39,516 nt of DNA from a bacterium. GTDB lineage: Bacteria > JACRDZ01 > JAQUKH01. Shown here in pieces: positions 16,429 to 24,500 of this stretch. The DNA lies in the NCBI GenBank assembly GCA_040754625.1, contig JBFMCF010000084.1, positions 1-39,516 on the forward strand, given 5' to 3'. The notes under the pieces are model-generated. The model had not been told where the DNA came from. It saw only the letters and a program-made list of their open reading frames with translations, and did not search any database. Positions within the stretch are counted from its first letter, which is position 1. The number at the start of each line of letters is the position of its first letter. The position numbers and the translations under genes are program-made.

Positions 16429-17766
16429 ATGAATAAGCCAAAAATTAAAATCTTTGTCTGGATAAATATAGCGGTCCTGCTTGCCCTGATTTTTGTAAAT
16501 ATTTATCTGGAGGAAACAAAACAGGAAGACATAGAATCTGAAAGAAAATCTCTTGCCTCAGTTTATCCCGGGGCGGTCGGTTTTTCGGAAAAAAAAGGTG
16601 CGCCGCCTCATTATGAAGTTTATATGCTGAATGAAAAGGGGGAGAAAGAACTTGACGGGTTATGTTTCCTGTCAACGGATTTTGCCCCCGGTGTCAGGGG
16701 ATATGCGGGGAAAATAAAGATTTTGATAGGTATGGATAAAGACGGGCAGGTCAGGGGAATAAAAGTATTGTCCCACAATGAAACACCATCGTATATCCAG
16801 GAACTCCAGGGACCTGTATTTACAGACCAATTTAAAAAGATGGACCACCGGAGCGGGTTCAAGCTGGGTACGGACCTGGATGGTATAGCAAGGGCGACGG
16901 TGACAAGCCAGGCAGTTGCTTCCGCGGTTGAAAAATCCGTCAAACTCGCGGCGAGTAAATTTTTTAAACTCGAGGTAAAGCAGGAAGAACCATTTACATG
17001 GATAAATATTTTTAAAAATTATAATTTATATATAATTATTTTATTTTTTGTCCTGGCTGTTGTTTTTTATTTATACGGCGTAAGATACGGCAGGTATGTT
17101 ATATTAGCCGGCGCGATATCGTATTTTGGTTTTTTGGAGCTTAATTTTATTTCGATTATAGGGCTGATTAACATTTTCACAGGCAAAATTCCCAATATTG
17201 CCGCGAGTTTGTCATGGTATTTGTTGTTTTCTTTGGCATTTATTACAACAATACTCTGGGGAAGGATTTATTGCGGGTGGATTTGCCCGTTCGGCGCGAT
17301 ACAGGAATTTATGGGAAAAATAAGCCCTTTTTGCGCGAAAATAAATTATGAAAGCGAAAAAAAGGCCCGCCGGATAAAAAATTACCTGTTTCTGATTATA
17401 ACCGGGGCGGTATTTTATACGGGGAATATCGGTTTTACCAATTATGAGCCTTTTAACGCGATTTTCAGATTAAAAGGGCCGGTTTTTATATTTATTTTTA
17501 TTTTATTCTTATTAGTAAGTTCACTTTTTATTTTCAGGTTCTGGTGCAGGTATCTGTGTCCTGTCGGGGCATTTTTAAGTATATTGTCCAATTTTTCCAT
17601 TTTTTCTTTAAAGGCAGAAAAAGAATGTAGTTTGTGTAAAAAATGCGCGGGTAAATGCCCCGTGGAAATATGCGAAGTAGAAGAGGATGTTTTTATTGAT
17701 AAAGGGGAGTGTATTCAGTGTAACCTGTGCAGGGAAGAATGCAAAGAAAAGGCCATAGGGAATTAA
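16429..17766 (+). CDS. NosR/NapH-like FMN-binding ferredoxin membrane protein
   Basis: 445 residues: one N-terminal membrane helix (about 7-27), a periplasmic RnfG/NosR-type FMN-binding domain (about 30-180), five or so membrane helices (200-370), then a cytoplasmic end with two 4Fe-4S motifs (CSLCKKCAGKCP; CIQCNLCREEC). The NapH/NosR boxes CGWICPFGAIQEF and CRYLCPVGAF flank the last helices. Covalent FMN would attach to Thr157 in DGIARATVTS; the canonical SGAT reads ARAT. Such proteins pass electrons across the membrane from quinol or ferredoxin to periplasmic acceptors. No nos, nap or rnf genes are near; the octaheme cytochrome at 36700 is a conceivable but distant partner. No ribosome site is evident. 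Confidence 0.85.
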   Translation: MNKPKIKIFVWINIAVLLALIFVNIYLEETKQEDIESERKSLASVYPGAVGFSEKKGAPPHYEVYMLNEKGEKELDGLCFLSTDFAPGVRGYAGKIKILIGMDKDGQVRGIKVLSHNETPSYIQELQGPVFTDQFKKMDHRSGFKLGTDLDGIARATVTSQAVASAVEKSVKLAASKFFKLEVKQEEPFTWINIFKNYNLYIIILFFVLAVVFYLYGVRYGRYVILAGAISYFGFLELNFISIIGLINIFTGKIPNIAASLSWYLLFSLAFITTILWGRIYCGWICPFGAIQEFMGKISPFCAKINYESEKKARRIKNYLFLIITGAVFYTGNIGFTNYEPFNAIFRLKGPVFIFIFILFLLVSSLFIFRFWCRYLCPVGAFLSILSNFSIFSLKAEKECSLCKKCAGKCPVEICEVEEDVFIDKGECIQCNLCREECKEKAIGN

Positions 17767-17784
17767 TTTTAAGTAATAATTATT

Positions 17785-18456
17785 ATGTTATATAAATTAG
17801 ACCTTCATATTCACACGAAAGCCTCTAAATGCTTTAAAGATGAAAAGCTGAGCAATGCGGAAATAAATAACGCGATTGTAAAACAGGCGAAAAATAAAGT
17901 GCTTGATTTGATAGCGGTCACAGACCATTACACATTTAAAAATTACCAGGAGATAAAGGACGCCGCGCGAAAGGAAAATATTAAAGTAGTTCCCGGCATG
18001 GAGTTTTCCTTGAAGGCGAAAACACCTGAAAAAGTATCTTTAATCGCGTTATTTGATGAACAAATTGAACCGTTTCATTTGAAAAATAAAATCTTCTCAA
18101 GACTAAATATCCCACCCGAAGCCGAAGGAAACGGCTATTTTCTGATTGAAAACGGTATACCGGAAATTCTTGATATGGTAAGGGAAAATAAAGGACTGGT
18201 TTTTTCCGCGCACCAGGACAAAAATGAAGGCAGGATGTTATTTGTCCCTGATCTTGTAAAGTGCGGAATTAATTTGTTTGACCTCAGGGATCCTGCCGGA
18301 AAAGATGAATTTTCGGAAAAATTCAGCAAATATAATATTATCCCTTTAACTTTTTCCGACAGCCACAAAATAGAAGATGTGGGAAAATATTTTATGGAAC
18401 TGCCTCTGGACAAATGTTCATTTTTTGGGTTTAAAAATTATATAAATAGTTTATAA
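17785..18456 (+). CDS. PHP-domain metal-dependent phosphoesterase
   Basis: 223 residues of the PHP family related to histidinol phosphatase and 5'-3' nucleosidase TrpH. Metal ligand motifs appear in order: DLHIHT at 6-11, TDHYT near 51, GMEFS near 77, AHQD near 148 and DSH near 198. Substrates of stand-alone PHP proteins include nucleoside phosphates and small phosphate esters; this one cannot be assigned. Lies 18 bp after the NosR-like gene and 17 bp before the MEMO-family gene, probably one transcript. Confidence 0.85.
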   Translation: MLYKLDLHIHTKASKCFKDEKLSNAEINNAIVKQAKNKVLDLIAVTDHYTFKNYQEIKDAARKENIKVVPGMEFSLKAKTPEKVSLIALFDEQIEPFHLKNKIFSRLNIPPEAEGNGYFLIENGIPEILDMVRENKGLVFSAHQDKNEGRMLFVPDLVKCGINLFDLRDPAGKDEFSEKFSKYNIIPLTFSDSHKIEDVGKYFMELPLDKCSFFGFKNYINSL

Positions 18457-18473
18457 TATAGTAGAGGTGTATT

Positions 18474-19382
18474 ATGAAAAACAAAATTCTATTTCTGATA
18501 ATCATAAATTTGTTATTTTTTTTAAACGGCATTGACGGAAAAATGATAAGATACCCGGCTGTCGCGGGCCAGTTCTATCCCGCGGGAAAAGATGAATTGA
18601 TAAAGATGATAGACGGGTATTTATCTAAAGCCAATCCTCCAAAAATAGAAGGAACACTCCAGGGGTTAATCAGCCCGCATGCCGGCTATGTTTATTCAGG
18701 GCCTGTCGCGGGTTACGCGTATAAAATATTGCAGGATAAGAAATACAAGGCGGTTATAATTTTAGGGGCGAGCCACCATATGCCGTTTTCATACGGGGCC
18801 GTTTATTATCCTGACGGCGGGGATAATTATTTCCGGACGCCGCTTGGAGACGTAAAAATTAACAATACGATCCCGGGAAAGCTGTTAAAGAATAAAACTA
18901 TTTTTAAAGCAGATGAAAATCCGCACTTGCCCGAACATTCAATCGAAGTGCAGATACCGTTTTTACAGAGAGTTTTAAAACCGGGGTTTGAAATAGTCCC
19001 GATTTTATTTGGGACGGATTCGTATCAAATTCTGGAGGAGGCGGCAGGGGAAATTTATGAGGCAATAAAGGATGAAAATGACGTGCTTGTGATAGCGAGC
19101 ACGGATTTATCGCATTATTATGATTACAAGACCGCGCAAAAAATGGATAAGACAGGGATTGACGCCATTAAAACATTAAACCCGCTGGTTTTAATAGAAC
19201 CTGTAATAAAAAGGGAAACCCAGCTTTGCGGTTTGCCGGGGGTTTTGGTTGAAATGCTTTTAGCGAAAAAATCAGGCGCGAATAACGTGCAGGTGCTGAA
19301 TATGGCGAATTCCGGCGATGTTGAAATCGGGGATAAAAACAGGGTAGTCGGGTATTCGGCTGTCGCGATAACAAAAAAATAA
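18474..19382 (+). CDS. MEMO-family protein (AmmeMemoRadiSam protein B) with signal peptide
   Basis: 302 residues, MEMO1 fold related to class III extradiol dioxygenases. Family motifs: VAGQFYPAG, LISPHAGYVYSGP, GASHHMPF, EHSIEVQIPFLQ, STDLSHYYDY and QLCGLPGV. The His, His and Cys that bind copper or iron in MEMO1 are all present. Usual family members start at the MIRYPAVAGQFYPAG block; here 23 hydrophobic residues precede it, with AGAGGTG eight bases before ATG 18474, so the protein appears exported. ATG 18543 would give a cytoplasmic form but has a weaker ribosome site. AMMECR1 and the radical SAM partner are not in this window. Confidence 0.88.
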   Translation: MKNKILFLIIINLLFFLNGIDGKMIRYPAVAGQFYPAGKDELIKMIDGYLSKANPPKIEGTLQGLISPHAGYVYSGPVAGYAYKILQDKKYKAVIILGASHHMPFSYGAVYYPDGGDNYFRTPLGDVKINNTIPGKLLKNKTIFKADENPHLPEHSIEVQIPFLQRVLKPGFEIVPILFGTDSYQILEEAAGEIYEAIKDENDVLVIASTDLSHYYDYKTAQKMDKTGIDAIKTLNPLVLIEPVIKRETQLCGLPGVLVEMLLAKKSGANNVQVLNMANSGDVEIGDKNRVVGYSAVAITKK

Positions 19383-19406
19383 TATTTCTAAAACCATAAG
19401 AATATT

Positions 19407-19440
19407 GGATTACACGGGTTAGAGAGGGTTACACAGATGA
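19407..19440. repeat. Short imperfect tandem repeat
   Basis: GGATTACACGGGT (19407-19419) recurs 19 bp later as GGGTTACACAGAT (10 of 13 identical). It resembles the TTACACGGATT-type dispersed spacers of environmental bacteria. The second copy supplies the ATG of the next small gene. Confidence 0.4.
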
Positions 19441-19664
19441 CTGAAAAATCATGGAAAAGAATCTTTGTTTCTTCGATTTGGGTTGGAAGTGTCCTGGCTA
19501 TTTTGGGCTATTCGCAGTATATTTTATATTATTTTTTCAGGGACAAGGAAATATTTTATTATTCCGGGAGTTTTCTTTTTTTAAGCGGCATTTTCGTGCT
19601 TGTAATATCAATTATTATTGCCATAGTGAAAAGTGTTTATTTTATTTTTGATACCAAAGAATAA
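19437..19664 (+). CDS. Small two-helix membrane protein
   Basis: 75 residues with two hydrophobic helices at about 9-33 and 41-68 and short charged ends. No family recognised. The start codon falls in a short intergenic repeat; GAGAGGG about ten bases upstream may serve as ribosome site. It follows the MEMO-family gene by 54 bp. The composition and clean membrane pattern favour a real gene, but function is unknown. Confidence 0.55.
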   Translation: MTEKSWKRIFVSSIWVGSVLAILGYSQYILYYFFRDKEIFYYSGSFLFLSGIFVLVISIIIAIVKSVYFIFDTKE

Positions 19665-19701
19665 CTAAAATTGCTGACTTTCGAACCAATTATAATAAAA
19701 T

Positions 19702-20439
19702 ATGAAGGAAAATAGTCTAAAAAAAAATTACAGCTTGTTGAAAAAACATTCCAAAAATGCAGGGACGGTTTTGTTTGGTGTTGCCGACATATCGAAACTC
19801 AAGGAAGATTTTATTTTTGAGGACAGAAGCGTACTGGATAATTTAAATTATGCTGTGTCAATCGGGATGCCTCTGCTTGCGGGTGTCCTGGAAACTATAA
19901 GAGATAAACCCACGCCTCTTTATTTTCATCATTACAGGCAGACTAACAATGTCCTGGATAAGTTAACGAATGAGATTTCTCATTTTATACAGAATAAAGG
20001 ATTCAAGGCCATTCCGATTCCCGCGTCACAGATTATTGACTGGAAAAGGCAATTGGCGCAGGTATCACACAGGGTTATAGCCTATAACGCGGGGCTTGGC
20101 TGGTGGGGAAGAAATAACCTTTTAGTGAACCCGGTTTATGGCTCGAAGGCAAGATATGCGACAATACTTACCGATTTCCCGTTACAGGCTGACGGCCCTT
20201 TGAAAAATGGGTGCGGCGTATGTGTTAAATGTATTTCCGTATGCCCCACAAACGCTATTAACAAAGATTCAAGAAATTTTAAAAGAGAAGATTGCCTTGA
20301 AAAATTAAAAGAATTCGCAAGAATACCGGGCATAGGCCAGTTTATATGCGGGATATGCGTGAAGGTATGTGACGGAAAATCCAAAATTCAAAATTCAAAA
20401 TTTAGGAATAAAGTACTTTATGGGAAAAGAAATAAATAG
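19702..20439 (+). CDS. QueG-like iron-sulfur protein with altered C-terminus
   Basis: 245 residues related to epoxyqueuosine reductase and reductive-dehalogenase-like proteins. The conserved AGLGWWGRNNLLV and KARYATILTD blocks precede two 4Fe-4S sites: CGVCVKCISVCP, then a lone Cys in REDCLEK with CGICVKVC. True QueG uses cobalamin to reduce epoxyqueuosine in tRNA; this shorter relative may not. After the last Cys, where relatives usually read CP, it reads CDGKSKIQNSK: heptamer array B encodes the new tail, so the original end appears replaced. It overlaps the DUF4416 gene by 20 bp. No ribosome site; TATAAT ends five bases before ATG, too close to serve as its promoter. Confidence 0.8.
   Translation: MKENSLKKNYSLLKKHSKNAGTVLFGVADISKLKEDFIFEDRSVLDNLNYAVSIGMPLLAGVLETIRDKPTPLYFHHYRQTNNVLDKLTNEISHFIQNKGFKAIPIPASQIIDWKRQLAQVSHRVIAYNAGLGWWGRNNLLVNPVYGSKARYATILTDFPLQADGPLKNGCGVCVKCISVCPTNAINKDSRNFKREDCLEKLKEFARIPGIGQFICGICVKVCDGKSKIQNSKFRNKVLYGKRNK
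20376..20403. repeat. Heptamer array B (four 7-bp units)
   Basis: AAAATCC, AAAATTC, AAAATTC, AAAATTT in direct succession at the junction of the QueG-like and DUF4416 genes. It is translated as part of the QueG-like C-terminus. Confidence 0.8.
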
Positions 20440-20950
20440 CCCGCCGGTTAAATTGATTACCGCTATTTATACGAACCAAATAAATCTTTTCACTGTTATT
20501 GAGGAAAAACTCGCCGGGAAATTCGGCGACATCGATTCAAAAAGCGAAATATTTGATTTTAATTATACGGATTATTATGAAAAAGAAATGGGGAAGGATT
20601 TAAAAAAAAGATTTATTTCGTTTGAAAAATTAATTGAACCCCCGGAGCTTGCTGATATTAAAATATTCACCAACCATGTTGAATCTCAATATTTGAAGGA
20701 TAATAAACGCCGGGTTAATATAGACCCTGGGTATTTGACCCTCGCAAAATTAGTTTTGGCTTCAACAAAAGATTATTCACACCGTATTTATTTAAAAAGC
20801 GGTATCTACGCAGAAGTTACCCTGTTTTACCAGGATAATGAATTCAGGTGCCTACCATGGACATATCCGGACTATAAATCGGAGTTTGGCCTTTCTTTTT
20901 TCAAAAAAGCAAGAAGCGTATACCATAAACAAATAATATTAACAAAATAA
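20420..20950 (+). CDS. DUF4416 family protein
   Basis: 176 residues from ATG 20420. Family marks: SPPVKLITAIYT at the start, FDFNYTDYYEKEMG, KRFISFEKLIEP, then RVNIDPGYLTLAKLVLAS, KDYSHRIYL and CLPWTYPDYKS. DUF4416 is a small cytoplasmic family found in anaerobes, sometimes annotated as GTP-binding, without established function. The frame extends upstream through the heptamer array to GTG 20369, but that part matches nothing in the family and ATG 20420 gives the usual start. AGGAA lies about 13 bases upstream. Overlap with the QueG-like gene is 20 bp. Confidence 0.85.
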   Translation: MGKEINSPPVKLITAIYTNQINLFTVIEEKLAGKFGDIDSKSEIFDFNYTDYYEKEMGKDLKKRFISFEKLIEPPELADIKIFTNHVESQYLKDNKRRVNIDPGYLTLAKLVLASTKDYSHRIYLKSGIYAEVTLFYQDNEFRCLPWTYPDYKSEFGLSFFKKARSVYHKQIILTK

Positions 20951-20973
20951 CACTAAAATCTTTTATACAGCAG

Positions 20974-20991
20974 CCGATAAATTACTATCGG
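20974..20991 (+). promoter_or_regulatory. Hairpin beside the ribosome site of the LysM gene
   Basis: CCGATA (20974-20979) and TATCGG (20986-20991) form a perfect 6-bp stem with a 6-nt loop. The last bases overlap the GGGAG ribosome site (20990-20994) of the gene starting at 21001, so the fold could modulate translation. Confidence 0.4.
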
Positions 20992-21000
20992 GAGTGTTTT

Positions 21001-21846
21001 ATGAAAAAATATTTTATAGTCATTTTGACATTATTTGGGATAACCAGCTATTCCTATTGTGATTATGAGTTTGAATATATAGTAAAAAAAGGAGATACCC
21101 TCTGGGGTATTGCTGTTTATGAATTGAATATTGACCCGCTGGATTTTTCTAATTTTGTGGAAGAAGTAAAACAGTCTAATCCATGGATAAAAGACGATAA
21201 TTTTATTTACAGCGACAGGAAATTAAAGCTTTCACGAGAAGTCAATATAAAATACGCCGCTTCAGACAATATTAAAACTGATGCGATAATCGAAAGCCCG
21301 GAGAAAACGAAAGCGCCGTCAGAAAGTTATATAATCCAGAAAGGCGATTCATTGTGGAATATCCTGTCGAACAGATATAATTTAATGAATCCTAAAAAAT
21401 TGCGGGAAATTGTCAAATTATGCCTGGAAATGAATCCCTCGATAAAAAATCCGGATATCTTGTGGATCGGGGAAAAAATATTGCTCCCGGAGAACATGGA
21501 GTCCGGGAAAATAGAATCTGTAGTTTCCGCGGGCACAATTCAAAACGAACCGCTGCAAAATATCCTGAATGAGGCTGAAAACAAGTCGCCTGAAGAAGTA
21601 GATAAACTATTCTGGAAAATGCAGGATTATCAATTGGTCAAAAATTCTTTGATTGTAATAAGTTTCGGGAGGTATGAGTTAAAAGTAAAAGCAGACCGTT
21701 TATTAATACCTCAGAACGTGACTGCTGAAAATAAACAGGAATATTTAATAAATTATGTTACATCGCCTTCCAAGAGGACTTCTATCCATCTCAAAAACCT
21801 TCTTAAAGAAAAAAGCTATATTTTAGTTGAAATTATAGTAAAATAA
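21001..21846 (+). CDS. Exported protein with two LysM domains
   Basis: 281 residues. Signal peptide about 1-20, LysM one at about 26-78 (YIVKKGDTLWGIA), LysM two at about 108-163 (YIIQKGDSLWNIL), followed by a 110-residue alpha/beta region without recognised motif. The LysM pair suggests peptidoglycan binding in the periplasm. GGGAG seven bases before ATG sets the start. It precedes an rRNA pseudouridine synthase by 13 bp, so the two may share a transcript without sharing function. Confidence 0.85.
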   Translation: MKKYFIVILTLFGITSYSYCDYEFEYIVKKGDTLWGIAVYELNIDPLDFSNFVEEVKQSNPWIKDDNFIYSDRKLKLSREVNIKYAASDNIKTDAIIESPEKTKAPSESYIIQKGDSLWNILSNRYNLMNPKKLREIVKLCLEMNPSIKNPDILWIGEKILLPENMESGKIESVVSAGTIQNEPLQNILNEAENKSPEEVDKLFWKMQDYQLVKNSLIVISFGRYELKVKADRLLIPQNVTAENKQEYLINYVTSPSKRTSIHLKNLLKEKSYILVEIIVK

Positions 21847-21859
21847 TTTCAAGAATAAA

Positions 21860-22585
21860 ATGGCGCAAATAAGATTACAAAAATATCTCGCGGGGTGCGG
21901 TGTCGCTTCCCGGCGTCACGCCGAAGAATTAATGCGGTCGGGGCAGATTTCAGTAAACGGGGAAAAGGCACTGGCCCCGGGCGTTAAGATTGACCCTGAG
22001 AAAGATAAAGTATTTTTTAAAAACAAGCTGGTCACCCCTTTAAAAAAAGACAAGATATATTTGTTATTAAATAAACCTAAAGGTTATATTACTACCGCCA
22101 GGGACATTCATGCGGAAAAAACGGTTTTTGATTTATTGAAGGGGATAAAAGAAAAATTGTTCCCGGTAGGCAGGCTTGATAAAGATACAAGCGGTTTGCT
22201 GCTTTTTACTAATGACGGAGAATTATGCTACAGGCTGACCCATCCTAAATTTGAAGTCGAAAAAACTTACTATGTCGAAATAAGGGGGGAAATAGCAAAT
22301 TGTGATATCGCGTGCCTCGAACAGGGGATCGTAATTGAAGGGATTAAAACATCTCCGGCGAAAATAGAGATAATAACAAGGAATAAGAATATTTCTGAAA
22401 TAAAACTGACAATTCGCGAGGGCAGGAAACGCCAGATAAGAAAGATGATAAACAAAATAGGGTACAATCTTTCTGAGCTTAAAAGGATTAAATTCGGGCC
22501 TGTTACACTTGGGAATTTAAAGGAAGGAAATTTCAGGTATCTTGACAAAAATGAAATAGAAAAATTAACTTGTAAAAAAGGGTAA
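21860..22585 (+). CDS. rluB: RsuA/RluB-family rRNA pseudouridine synthase
   Basis: 241 residues. An N-terminal S4 RNA-binding domain (QKYLAGCGVASRRHAEELM) is followed by the catalytic RsuA-type domain with LLLNKPKGYITT, the active Asp in PVGRLDKDTSGLLLFTNDG, the KTYYVEI strand and the REGRKRQIRKM helix. It converts uridine to pseudouridine in 23S rRNA (RluB) or 16S rRNA (RsuA); RluB is the closer match by overall pattern, but site choice is not provable here. The cyclase gene starts 25 bp downstream. Confidence 0.92.
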   Translation: MAQIRLQKYLAGCGVASRRHAEELMRSGQISVNGEKALAPGVKIDPEKDKVFFKNKLVTPLKKDKIYLLLNKPKGYITTARDIHAEKTVFDLLKGIKEKLFPVGRLDKDTSGLLLFTNDGELCYRLTHPKFEVEKTYYVEIRGEIANCDIACLEQGIVIEGIKTSPAKIEIITRNKNISEIKLTIREGRKRQIRKMINKIGYNLSELKRIKFGPVTLGNLKEGNFRYLDKNEIEKLTCKKG

Positions 22586-22610
22586 TAGTGTTTAAAATTA
22601 TACGCGCATC

Positions 22611-24500
22611 ATGAGTAAAAACAAACGCACACATATTTATACGGGCCTCGCGATAAGCGTATGTTCTGTGATATTTGTTTTGCTTTTTACCACATACCTG
22701 CATTTCTTTGAGGATTTTGAACGAAAAACACTGGACAGCCGCTTTAATTACCGCACAGATTACTATAATACGAAATACAGGGAGGAATTTGAAAATATCG
22801 TTATTATTGAAATAGATGATGAATCAGCCTCAAAATTGGGCAGGATCAGTGAATGGCCGCGGGGGTATTACGCGAGAGTCTTAGATTATATAAGCGAAGG
22901 CGGGGCAAAACAAATAGGTTTTGATGTGGGCTTTACTGAGAATTCAAAAAATGCGGAAGAAGATAACCTGCTTATTGAATCTATAAAAGAGTCGGGAAAA
23001 GTATATTCCAGTTATTATTTTTCCTCGAAACCGGGAACTAATGATGAAATAATACGCCACTTCGGTTATTCTTTCGGGAATGCACTGGACACCGCTATTT
23101 ACTGGGAAAAATATATTTTCCCGCCAATCCGGGGGATTGCGCAAAATTCCAAAGGCGCCGGATTTATTAATTTAAAACAGGACCGGGACGGGATAGTCCG
23201 CCGTATCCCGCTTTTTATAAAATACGAAGACAAGGCATATCCCCAATTTGCCGTCAAGATGGCAATAGATTACTTAAATATTCCAAAAGAAAAAATTTAT
23301 CTTGAAAAAGGCAAATATTTTTATTTTGATACTATTAAAATTCCTGTCGGGAAAGATAACCAGATGCTTGTAAATTACGCGGGTTATTATGTTTTCAGGT
23401 ATATCCCCTTTTGGAAAATTTACGAAGAAATTGTGCCGAGGGAATATTTCCAGGATAAAACAGTATTTATAGCCGCGACCGCGGCGGGGGCCTATGATTT
23501 AAGGTCAACCCCGGTTAAAGAAATATCCCCGGGTATTGAAATAAACGCGAATGCTTTTTTTACTATAATAAATGAAAATTTTGTGTTACAATTAAATATA
23601 CTGCAGGTTCTATTTATTTCGGCGGTGTTAAGTATAGCTTGTTTTATTTTGTCCAATTATTTGTCCCTTTGGATATCAATAATAACGACGGCAATTTTAT
23701 GGGTCCTGTATTTTACAGCCGCGTTGTATCTTTTCAAGAATAATAGTGTCTGGCTGCCTTTGGTCAGGCCGACGCTGGTTATTTTTACGAGTTTCACCGG
23801 AAATTTAGGTTATAAATATTTAACTGAAAGAAAACAGAAAAAATTTATCCAGGACGCGTTCCAAAGATATGTTTCTCCCGCGGTATTAAAAGAATTGCAG
23901 GAAAACCCTGATAAGGTTAAATTGTACGGGGAGGAAAAAGAACTTACGGTGTTATTTTCGGATATACGCGGTTTTACTACATTCTCAGAGAATCTTTCGC
24001 CAAAAGAGATTGTGGCGGTTTTGAACGAGTATTTCACCAGGATGGCAAAGGTTGTTTTTAAATATGACGGGGTGCTGGATAAATTTATAGGCGACGCGAT
24101 AATGGTGATTTTCGGAGCGCCTGTAATCCAGGCAAATCACGCGGAAAGGGCGTGTTTATGCGCCCTTGAAATGACGGAAGAAGCAGAAAAATTTTCCAGG
24201 GAACAGGAAGAAAAAGGGAAACACCGGTTTAGGATTGGAGTGGGAATTAATACCGGGAATATGATTCTCGGCAATATGGGTTCGGAAACTAAAATGGATT
24301 ACACGGTTATCGGTGATAATGTAAATCTTGGTTCACGGATAGAATCGCTCAATAAAGACTATAAAACAAATATTATTATCAGTGAAACGACTTTTGAAAA
24401 AGTTAAGGATAAATTTGCTGTAAAAGATTTAGGCTGTGTTACTGTCAAAGGAAGAAAGGCTGAAACTAAGATTTATGAACTTCTGCAGGGGAAAAAATAA
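22611..24500 (+). CDS. CHASE2-domain adenylate cyclase
   Basis: 629 residues. One N-terminal helix (about 11-31), a periplasmic CHASE2 sensor (about 35-330; VVIIEIDDESASKLG-like opening, WPRGYYARVL), three membrane helices (about 325-405), then a class III cyclase domain (about 440-625). Catalytic residues: metal Asp451 (FSDIRGF) and Asp495 (GDAIMV), purine-specifying Lys491 and Asp563, transition-state Asn572 and Arg576. The Lys/Asp pair points to ATP, so the product is cAMP. It senses an unknown periplasmic signal. Its last 26 bp overlap the barrel-like protein gene, tying the two by translation. Confidence 0.92.
   Translation: MSKNKRTHIYTGLAISVCSVIFVLLFTTYLHFFEDFERKTLDSRFNYRTDYYNTKYREEFENIVIIEIDDESASKLGRISEWPRGYYARVLDYISEGGAKQIGFDVGFTENSKNAEEDNLLIESIKESGKVYSSYYFSSKPGTNDEIIRHFGYSFGNALDTAIYWEKYIFPPIRGIAQNSKGAGFINLKQDRDGIVRRIPLFIKYEDKAYPQFAVKMAIDYLNIPKEKIYLEKGKYFYFDTIKIPVGKDNQMLVNYAGYYVFRYIPFWKIYEEIVPREYFQDKTVFIAATAAGAYDLRSTPVKEISPGIEINANAFFTIINENFVLQLNILQVLFISAVLSIACFILSNYLSLWISIITTAILWVLYFTAALYLFKNNSVWLPLVRPTLVIFTSFTGNLGYKYLTERKQKKFIQDAFQRYVSPAVLKELQENPDKVKLYGEEKELTVLFSDIRGFTTFSENLSPKEIVAVLNEYFTRMAKVVFKYDGVLDKFIGDAIMVIFGAPVIQANHAERACLCALEMTEEAEKFSREQEEKGKHRFRIGVGINTGNMILGNMGSETKMDYTVIGDNVNLGSRIESLNKDYKTNIIISETTFEKVKDKFAVKDLGCVTVKGRKAETKIYELLQGKK

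Noticed and set aside
19671-19696. Promoter for the QueG-like gene (TTGCTG and TATAAT)
   Set aside because: The spacer is 14 nt and the -10 box ends five bases before ATG, so initiation would fall at or after the start codon.
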